Shown here: positions 55,999 to 64,000 of the stretch, piece by piece
Layout: each line of letters begins with the position of its first letter
Numbering within the stretch: position 1 is the first letter of the stretch
Source of the DNA: Yamagishiella unicocca
Taxonomy: Eukaryota; Chlorophyta; Chlorophyceae; Chlamydomonadales; Volvocaceae
Length of the DNA stretch: 64,000 nt
Direction: 5' to 3'
NCBI GenBank assembly: GCA_003116995.1
Contig: BDSL01000013.1
Span: 310,001-374,000, forward strand
Notes under the pieces: model-generated
The model's database searches: none
Seen by the model: the letters and a program-made list of their open reading frames with translations, nothing else
Told to the model about the DNA's origin: nothing
Position numbers and translations under genes: made by a program

Positions 55999-56385
55999 TT
56001 CCCGTAATTAAAGCAGCTTAGCTATGCACTCGCGTCGCCGTGCTCGCGTTTCGCGGCCTTCAGCATGCATCCTCACAATGAGTTTTCAACTTGTGACTGT
56101 ATGCACCGTCGTCACAAGCAGTTGCTTATGTGACGACTTCAATTATTCATCTCATATGACTATAGTTTGGGAAGAAACCCTTTGCACGTAATGTTGTCTG
56201 CTTCGCTCGTTACGCATGCAAGTTTTCGTTCGACTATCCTGTCCACTCTCCACCACAACTGAGAGCCGTGCTACTCGTGTTCATCAAGTTCTTACCGCTT
56301 GCCCTGCCAACGTCCGTCTTCCCATAGGCGGTATCCACACGGCGACGCGGCGGTCAAGCCGCCCGTCACGTCCACTCCCGCCGTT

Positions 56386-57564
56386 ATGGACGTCGTCATG
56401 CTGTCACCCACGGCAGCAAGGCCGTCGCGTCTATCGCTGCTGCGGTCCCATGCGATTGAGGTTGCGGAAATGGAGGAGGAGGAGGAGGAGGAGGTCGCCA
56501 TGGGCAAGGGGGAGGTGGAGGTGATGGGCGTGATGGAGATGACACGGTCTGCTGGGGAGGTACCGGCACCCGCTGACCGCGTGCGCTCACACCCACTTCA
56601 GGTGACGGACGTTGAGGAGGAGGAGGAGGAGGAGGAGGAGGAGGTCGCCGTCGTGGGCCAGGAAGAGGAGGAGGAGGAGGAGGTCGCCGTCGAGGACCAG
56701 GAAGAGGAGGAGGAGATTGCAGTGGCTCGGGAGGAAGTCGCAGCAGTGGCCCAGGACGAGCACGTCGATGAGGCTGGCCCAGCTGCCGAGGCCGCTGCCG
56801 CCGCCACGCGTGAACCGGCCGACATGGAAGTCGCTGTACGGCAGGAGCTACCTCCCTGCCGGCTGGCAGGGCCCGGTTGCCCACGCGACCTGATGTCAAG
56901 AGTGTCGATGACAGTGACAAGGCTTACAGAACTTTGCTCTGGAGCCTCGGAGCAGCCCATGGTGGAGTTGCAACAGGAGGGGGCGTCCGCGCAGCAGGTT
57001 TCCAGCATCTTCACGGAGACGAAAGTCATCAGCGGCAGCAGCAGCGACAGCGTGTCTCTGCCTCTCCAGCTGGACACGCCTCCGCACCGCTCCGTCGAGG
57101 TTGGCACACTCACGCTCTCGTCGGCAGCACCAGCGGCAGCACCGGCAGCACCAAAGGGCGCTCGATGCAGCAAAGTTCCCAAGGCCGCCAAGCTTAATCA
57201 TGTCAAGTCCGTGGTGGTGCGCAAGGTTGTGATTATGCGCCTCTCGGAGCCGGTGCGCGACCTACTGCTGCGCGCGGCGGAGGGCGAGGTTGGCGCGTGG
57301 GACGCTCTGCTGCTGCTCTTCCCCGTGGACATGTTTACGGAGCTCAAAGGCTACGAGACCGCGCGGCGCTCGCAGACCATGGCGGCCGTGGCGACGGGCG
57401 AGTCTGCAGTACCGGCGGCTCAAGTACCGGGACCGTCTACGCCCATGCTTGGCTGGCATGTGGAGTGCCTGCCGGGCTACTTGGACCACGTGCGGCTGGT
57501 AACGTACCTGCCGTGGAGTGGACCCAGCAGCGAGATCCTGGCGCGCCACCCGCTGCTGGCCTAG
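56386..57564 (+). CDS. Poly-Glu acidic protein, tandem copy 4
   Basis: 392 aa with Glu runs of 7 and 10. No upstream ATG (CACACGGCGACG instead). Confidence 0.5.
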   Translation: MDVVMLSPTAARPSRLSLLRSHAIEVAEMEEEEEEEVAMGKGEVEVMGVMEMTRSAGEVPAPADRVRSHPLQVTDVEEEEEEEEEEVAVVGQEEEEEEEVAVEDQEEEEEIAVAREEVAAVAQDEHVDEAGPAAEAAAAATREPADMEVAVRQELPPCRLAGPGCPRDLMSRVSMTVTRLTELCSGASEQPMVELQQEGASAQQVSSIFTETKVISGSSSDSVSLPLQLDTPPHRSVEVGTLTLSSAAPAAAPAAPKGARCSKVPKAAKLNHVKSVVVRKVVIMRLSEPVRDLLLRAAEGEVGAWDALLLLFPVDMFTELKGYETARRSQTMAAVATGESAVPAAQVPGPSTPMLGWHVECLPGYLDHVRLVTYLPWSGPSSEILARHPLLA

Positions 57565-59098
57565 GTGCTGGTTGGCGCATCTGGTTGGCTGGCTCCGTCA
57601 CCACCCCGCAATGCATCCATGCCGTTTGGTGTTTGGAAGGAAGACGTGGCCGGTACGTGGGTCACAGTGGTCTGATTTGGGGTGGCTAGACGGCTCCGTT
57701 CAAGCTGGGTCCAGTGTGTAAGACATAGGCCTACGTACAGGAGCATACATAGACGAGTGAGAGGCGCCTGTGGGGCGTGCTAGCTGAATGTTGATTCAGA
57801 TCGATGTAGACGTCAATGCTGTTTGGGTTCATTAATGCTGGGAGTGAGTTAAGATTTCGCGCCATGTTAATGCATCTAGTCCAGCACGTTAGGGTAGCTA
57901 GTAGCGCTTTAGGGTTTCACGCGCCATGTTTCACACCCTGTCGTCGTAGTATACTTGGGACTGCCCTGCTGAAACTTCCCTAGATATTTTAGGAGAGAGG
58001 TATTTGGTCCTTCTTAAGGCGCAGGACTGACGTAGGGGCCTTCATTTGGCGTGTTAGGCAAACGAACGCTGGATGAACGAACGCTGTTTTCGAGGAGGGT
58101 CGGAAACTGCGTGCTTTTTGTTTTGGCTAGTGATCATTGCGTGTGTGCGAGCGCGCCTGTTAGTTATAGCTCTTGGCCACCAGCGACCGGCGGACAGCTG
58201 GGGTTGGCGTGCAAGCAACAAATGAACGAACCGCGCGTAAAGATGGATAATTAGTAGTAATGCTGCCTGACCTGGTAACTACGTAAATATCTGTCGTTAC
58301 CGGTACGTGGCGTGTGGATTTTGTTTCAGACTACATAGTTTTACTTGATTACGGTAGCAGCTGCACGCGGAACCAACGTTACGACTTGACTACAAAGTAG
58401 CAGTGTGTTTCGGCGGGACCTGGCCCCCGCACGAACGTCACTGTTCCTGTGTAGTTTCTCTAACGATGGTACTCGGTGTAGGTCTGCTCCAGCAGGAAGC
58501 GAGGCAGCCTGTTTGGACTAGTGCATGGGTGTGATGATTCGCCCGCCTTATTCTTTAAGCGTATGCTGAACGTGCCCGTACATCAAACCTTATGATTACA
58601 AGGGTCTCTTGACTCGATTGGGTCCTAACGAATGTAACGAAACTAACATTAAACGTACAACAACACTCTCCCCTTCTGCGAACCCATCCCTTTGCACGTG
58701 TCGTACATGGCATTCCTAGCATCCGCCGATGGACATGATCCGACCAAGCCCCAGGGGCGCCTACCACACATGGCTCGATTGAGCAGTGCGCCTGGACGAT
58801 TGCGGATGCGGACCCATCCATACCTTACTGCACGCGAGGAACGTTTTAACACTCCTGAACGAAACGACCCGGGGGTTAATCAGGCAAACACACGCCAGGA
58901 CACGACCCCCGCGTGTGCCAGGCCAACCCTTCATGGTTCCATCCATGCGCCTAATAGTGCCATCGTATCGTTACATGAGGGGGGTATGCAGCTACATAGC
59001 GGGCCTCGGATGACTCTGCTGCCGCTATTGACGTGCGAGTGCGGTACAGCCAAAGCACATTCGATCGCAGCCTTGCATGGTCACCTTGGCCTTGCTAG

Positions 59099-60200
59099 TC
59101 AATTTATATCATGGTAAGCTTCTTTTATTTCACCGTTTGCAGCCGTTCTAGTATCGCGACCGACCTCCATGTCGCCATGGCAGTCCCCAAACATGTCAAA
59201 TAGGCTCGCCAAGAAGCAGCTGAACAACTCCGCAAGCTGAACCTTCTTAGGGCCTACATCTGAGCTGAATTCTTTGTGCAGCATGGCACTGCTGCTCTTG
59301 GTGGAAGGCGGCGACATCATTCCAGATGCCTTGCGTCGGCCGGTATGCTTGCCTGTCACGCCATCCTCCACTAGTTTACTGAACAAATGCTAATGCCATT
59401 GCTTCAAGGCATTTGACGGGGCTTCCGGATCGCGAAAGCCTCTGCACCCGTTCAGCCTTTCTCTTCAGCTGAAGACAAAAGGACAATCAAACCAGATAAA
59501 TGATGAGCGCGCTATGTGTGGCGTGTGGTATCAGGGACGCGGTCGGTACAGGCCTGTATACACGAGCAGTTTGGTTTTACCGACCTTCGTTCTCGACCTT
59601 CGACCTGCGCGTAATCTCTGTAAGCCTGAGCTTCATACTACTCGCTGTAGAAAGTTGTCTTCTGTAGAGCTGCACGTGCCTCATCAGGAACGGGGAAGGT
59701 CCGTTGCGCTAATGCTTTCGGGTAGGGCCCACCAGACCGCCCCAATACTTAATGGCCTGTGCACGCCTGCGTCCCCATTATCAAGCAATCTCTCAAGCAC
59801 TTTGTTTCGCTTCATACTTGCCTGTCGCCTCCCATCCAATTGTGATAAAACAAAGTCACTCGGTGTGCCGCAAGCCCACCGTGGTGTTTGCGCGCTGTTT
59901 TTGCGTTCTTTGAAGTCAGTCCAGTCCAAGAATGGCGTGCTGTTTCCTTGATGTGTCCAAGTGTGTGGTCAAGTGCCCGTGTGGGTGAGTGCGGTTTGGG
60001 TCCGGGTAGCCGCCGGGCCAGGGTGAGAAGAGGCCTCCTTTCCAGCCCGGCGGTAACCTAGGCAGTTCTGGGGCACAAATAAAGTTTTTCCGATTCTCCT
60101 TGGGGTGCTTTTCGTGCTTGGGCCTATTCGATGGTTGCGCAGCCAACCGTCTCCTGCCAAACCAGCAGGACCAGGCCGAATCAGCCATGATAGTATCCAT
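59099..60200 (-). CDS. Uncharacterised leftward ORFs, unit 5 (frameshifted)
   Basis: An extra C at ~59185 (CAGTCCCCAAACATG) shifts the last frame, replacing GTAMATWRS by GDCHGDMEVG and extending it. This is a clear break relative to the other units. Confidence 0.5.
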
Positions 60201-60587
60201 TTCCCATAATTAAAGCAGCTTAGCTATGCACTCGCGTCGCCGTGCTCGCGTTTCGCGGCCTTCAGCATGCATCCTCACAATGAGTTTTCAACTTGTGACT
60301 GTATGCACCGTCGTCACAAGCAGTTGCTTATGTGACGACTTCAATTATTCATCTCATATGACTATAGTTCGGGAAGAAACCCTTTGCACGTAATGTTGTC
60401 TGCTTCGCTCGTTACGCATGCAAGTTTTCGTTCGACTATCCTGTCCACTCTCCACCACAACTGAGAGCCGTGCTACTCGTGTTCATCAAGTTCTTACCGC
60501 TTGCCCTGCCAACGTCCGTCTTCCCATAGGCGGTATCCACACGGCGACGCGGCGGTCAAGCCGCCCGTCACGTCCACTCCCGCCGTT

Positions 60588-61763
60588 ATGGACGTCGTCA
60601 TGCTGTCACCCACGGCAGCAAGGCCGTCGCGTCTATCGCTGCTGCGGTCCCATGCGATTGAGGTTGCGGAAATGGAGGAGGAGGAGGAGGAGGAGGTCGC
60701 CATGGGCAAGGGGGAGGTGGAGGTGATGGGCGTGATGGAGATGACACGGTCTGCTGGGGAGGTACCGGCACCCGCTGACCGCGTGCGCTCACACCCACTT
60801 CAGGTGACGGACGTTGAGGAGGAGGAGGAGGAGGAGGAGGAGGTCGCCGTCGTGGGCCAGGAAGAGGAGGAGGAGGAGGAGGTCGCCGTCGAGGACCAGG
60901 AAGAGGAGGAGGAGATTGCAGTGGCTCGGGAGGAAGTCGCAGCAGTGGCCCAGGACGAGCACGTCGATGAGGCTGGCCCAGCTGCCGAGGCCGCTGCCGC
61001 CGCCACGCGTGAACCGGCCGACATGGAAGTCGCTGTACGGCAGGAGCTACCTCCCTGCCGGCTGGCAGGGCCCGGTTGCCCACGCGACCTGATGTCAAGA
61101 GTGTCGATGACAGTGACAAGGCTTACAGAACTTTGCTCTGGAGCCTCGGAGCAGCCCATGGTGGAGTTGCAACAGGAGGGGGCGTCCGCGCAGCAGGTTT
61201 CCAGCATCTTCACGGAGACGAAAGTCATCAGCGGCAGCAGCAGCGACAGCGTGTCTCTGCCTCTCCAGCTGGACACGCCTCCGCACCGCTCCGTCGAGGT
61301 TGGCACACTCACGCTCTCGTCGGCAGCACCAGCGGCAGCACCGGCAGCACCAAAGGGCGCTCGATGCAGCAAAGTTCCCAAGGCCGCCAAGCTTAATCAT
61401 GTCAAGTCCGTGGTGGTGCGCAAGGTTGTGATTATGCGCCTCTCGGAGCCGGTGCGCGACCTACTGCTGCGCGCGGCGGAGGGCGAGGTTGGCGCGTGGG
61501 ACGCTCTGCTGCTGCTCTTCCCCGTGGACATGTTTACGGAGCTCAAAGGCTACGAGACCGCGCGGCGCTCGCAGACCATGGCGGCCGTGGCGACGGGCGA
61601 GTCTGCAGTACCGGCGGCTCAAGTACCGGGACCGTCTACGCCCATGCTTGGCTGGCATGTGGAGTGCCTGCCGGGCTACTTGGACCACGTGCGGCTGGTA
61701 ACGTACCTGCCGTGGAGTGGACCCAGCAGCGAGATCCTGGCGCGCCACCCGCTGCTGGCCTAG
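60588..61763 (+). CDS. Poly-Glu acidic protein, tandem copy 5
   Basis: 391 aa with Glu runs of 7 and 9, the shortest copy. Apart from Glu-run length the protein matches copies 1-4 almost residue for residue. Confidence 0.5.
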   Translation: MDVVMLSPTAARPSRLSLLRSHAIEVAEMEEEEEEEVAMGKGEVEVMGVMEMTRSAGEVPAPADRVRSHPLQVTDVEEEEEEEEEVAVVGQEEEEEEEVAVEDQEEEEEIAVAREEVAAVAQDEHVDEAGPAAEAAAAATREPADMEVAVRQELPPCRLAGPGCPRDLMSRVSMTVTRLTELCSGASEQPMVELQQEGASAQQVSSIFTETKVISGSSSDSVSLPLQLDTPPHRSVEVGTLTLSSAAPAAAPAAPKGARCSKVPKAAKLNHVKSVVVRKVVIMRLSEPVRDLLLRAAEGEVGAWDALLLLFPVDMFTELKGYETARRSQTMAAVATGESAVPAAQVPGPSTPMLGWHVECLPGYLDHVRLVTYLPWSGPSSEILARHPLLA

Positions 61764-62939
61764 GTGCTGGTTGGCGCATCTGGTTGGCTGGCTCCGTCAC
61801 CACCCCGCAATGCATCCATGCCGTTTGGTGTTTGGAAGGAAGACGTGGCCGGTACGTGGGTCACAGTGGTCTGATTTGGGGTGGCTAGACGGCTCCGTTC
61901 AAGCTGGGTCCAGTGTGTAAGACATAGGCCTACGTACAGGAGCATACATAGACGAGTGAGAGGCGCCTGTGGGGCGTGCTAGCTGAATGTTGATTCAGAT
62001 CGATGTAGACGTCAATGCTGTTTGGGTTCATTAATGCTGGGAGTGAGTTAAGATTTCGCGCCATGTTAATGCATCTAGTCCAGCACGTTAGGGTAGCTAG
62101 CAGCGCTTTAGGGTTTCACGCGCCATGTTTCACACCCTGTCGTCGTAGTATACTTGGGACTGCCCTGCTGAAACTTCCCTAGATATTTTAGGAGAGAGGT
62201 ATTTGGTCCTTCTTAAGGCGCAGGACTGACGTAGGGGCCTTCATTTGGCGTGTTAGGCAAACGAACGCTGGATGAACGAACGCTGTTTTCGAGGAGGGTC
62301 GGAAACTGCGTGCTTTTTGTTTTGGCTAGTGATCATTGCGTGTGTGCGAGCGCGCCTGTTAGTTATAGCTCTTGGCCACCAGCGACCGGCGGACAGCTGG
62401 GGTTGGCGTGCAAGCAACAAATGAACGAACCGCGCGTAAAGATGGATAATTAGTAGTAATGCTGCCTGACCTGGTAACTACGTAAATATCTGTCGTTACC
62501 GGTACGTGGCGTGTGGATTTTGTTTCAGACTACATAGTTTTACTTGATTACGGTAGCAGCTGCACGCGGAACCAACGTTACGACTTGACTACAAAGTAGC
62601 AGTGTGTTTCGGCGGGACCTGGCCCCCGCACGAACGTCACTGTTCCTGTGTAGTTTCTCTAACGATGGTACTCGGTGTAGGTCTGCTCCAGCAGGAAGCG
62701 AGGCAGCCTGTTTGGACTAGTGCATGGGTGTGATGATTCGCCCGCCTTATTCTTTAAGCGTATGCTGAACGTGCCCGTACATCAAACCTTATGATTACAA
62801 GGGTCTCTTGACTCGATTGGGTCCTAACGAATGTAACGAAACTAACATTAAACGTACAACAACACTCTCCCCTTCTGCGAACCCATCCCTTTGCACGTGT
62901 CGTACATGGCATTCCTAGCATCCGCCGATGGACATGATC

Positions 62940-64000
62940 CGACCAAGCCCCAGGGGCGCCTACCACACATGGCTCGATTGAGCAGTGCGCCTGGACGATT
63001 GCGGATGCGGACCCATCCATACCTTACTGCACGCGAGGAACGTTTTAACACTCCTGAACGAAACGACCCGGGGGTTAATCAGGCAAACACACGCCAGGAC
63101 ACGACCCCCGCGTGTGCCAGGCCAACCCTTCATGGTTCCATCCATGCGCCTAATAGTGCCATCGTATCGTTACATGAGGGGGGTATGCAGCTACATAGCG
63201 GGCCTCGGATGACTCTGCTGCCGCTATTGACGTGCGAGTGCGGTACAGCCAAAGCACATTCGATCGCAGCCTTGCATGGTCACCTTGGCCTTGCTAGTCA
63301 ATTTATATCATGGTAAGCTTCTTTTATTTCACCGTTTGCAGCCGTTCTAGTATCGCGACCGACCTCCATGTCGCCATGGCAGTCCCAAACATGTCGAATA
63401 GGCTCGCCAAGAAGCAGCTGAACAACTCCGCAAGCTGAACCTTCTTAGGGCCTGCATCTGAGCTGAATTCTTTGTGCAGCATGGCACTGCTGCTCTTGGT
63501 GGAAGGCGGCGACATCATTCCAGATGCCTTGCGTCGGCCGGTATGCTTGCCTGTCACGCCATCCTCCACTAGTTTACTGAACAAATGCTAATGCCATTGC
63601 TTCAAGGCATTTGACGGGGCTTCCGGATCGCGAAAGCCTCTGCACCCGTTCAGCCTTTCTCTTCAGCTGAAGACAAAAGGACAATCAAACCAGATAAATG
63701 ATGAGCGCGCTATGTGTGGCGTGTGGTATCAGGGACGCGGTCGGTACAGGCCTGTATACACGAGCAGTTTGGTTTTACCGACCTTCGTTCTCGACCTTCG
63801 ACCTGCGCGTAATCTCTGTAAGCCTGAGCTTCATACTACTCGCTGTAGAAAGTTGTCTTCTGTAGAGCTGCACGTGCCTCATCAGGAACGGGGAAGGTCC
63901 GTTGCGCTAATGCTTTCGGGTAGGGCCCACCAGACCGCCCCAATACTTAATGGCCTGTGCACGCCTGCGTCCCCATTATCAAGCAATCTCTCAAGCACTT
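62940..64000. repeat. Tandem 4.2-kb unit 6, cut by window edge
   Basis: First ~1.06 kb of a further unit, ending inside the leftward ORF region. The array therefore continues to the right for an unknown number of copies. Confidence 0.5.
63324..64000 (-). CDS. Uncharacterised leftward ORFs, unit 6, partial
   Basis: Last frame intact (63584-63324), ending in VAILERLQTVK, without the unit-5 frameshift. The 5' part lies beyond the window. Confidence 0.5.

Larger units (their letters stand above)
54541..58740. repeat. Tandem 4.2-kb unit 4
   Basis: 4200 bp. A one-base deletion (ACTACTGCTG instead of ACTACTCGCTG) near 55440 distinguishes it. Confidence 0.5.
58741..62939. repeat. Tandem 4.2-kb unit 5
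   Basis: 4199 bp. Shares AGATGGATAATTAG near 62441 with the right end of unit 4 (58241), showing local sequence sharing between neighbours. Confidence 0.5.

Noticed and set aside
41945..64000. Array interpreted as a CRISPR or rDNA-type repeat
   Set aside because: Unit size and ORF content do not fit CRISPR, and no rRNA sequence is recognisable.

Overview
The window is nuclear DNA of a green alga, most likely a chlamydomonadalean/volvocine species. The left two thirds are very GC-rich. Genes are intron-dense, with GTG/GTA donors and C-rich 3' splice tracts. TGTAA poly(A) signals lie at sensible distances behind several stops. Proteins carry long Ala/Gly/Gln/Ser/Glu runs, one gene encodes an OPR-RAP organelle RNA factor (an expansion typical of this lineage), and telomere-like TTTTAGGG units occur in introns. 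The species cannot be named from sequence alone. All gene models were spliced by hand from phase-compatible GT-AG junctions, without RNA evidence.

Layout: (1) 371-4351 (+), 3' part of a septin with an Ala-rich extension of repeated helical motifs and a C-terminal transmembrane tail. (2) 6935-10384 (-), a coiled-coil protein ending in a J domain. (3) 10670-15169 (+), divergent from the J protein: signal peptide/EF-hand/SAM/FN3/membrane segment/zinc finger, a STIM-like layout. (4) 15320-20722 (+), only 150 bp further on, an OPR-RAP protein. (5) 22500-23721 (-), a small acidic, possibly N-myristoylated protein, divergent from (6) 24068-35616 (+), a complete 18-exon Lon protease. (7) 37888-41493 (-), an N-BAR-like membrane-curvature protein that starts with a 12-nt exon. 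(8) 41945 to the window end: five full and one partial tandem copies of a ~4.2 kb unit. Each full unit holds a single-exon ORF for a poly-Glu protein of 391-395 aa (+) and, divergent from it, an uncharacterised leftward transcription unit.

The most notable signal is a dispersed short repeat family. It recurs at the ends of introns in six unrelated genes. Donor-side copies are antisense to the gene and acceptor-side copies are sense, so intron ends look like inverted termini. This is the arrangement expected of introner-type, intron-generating elements. Other points of interest are the STIM-like architecture, the tail-anchored septin, the homogenised tandem gene array with an abrupt drop in GC, and telomere-like tracts inside Lon introns. 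Septin and BAR proteins (membrane/cortex), the EF-SAM protein (secretory membrane) and Lon (mitochondrion) show no shared pathway, so the neighbourhood is probably not functionally clustered.
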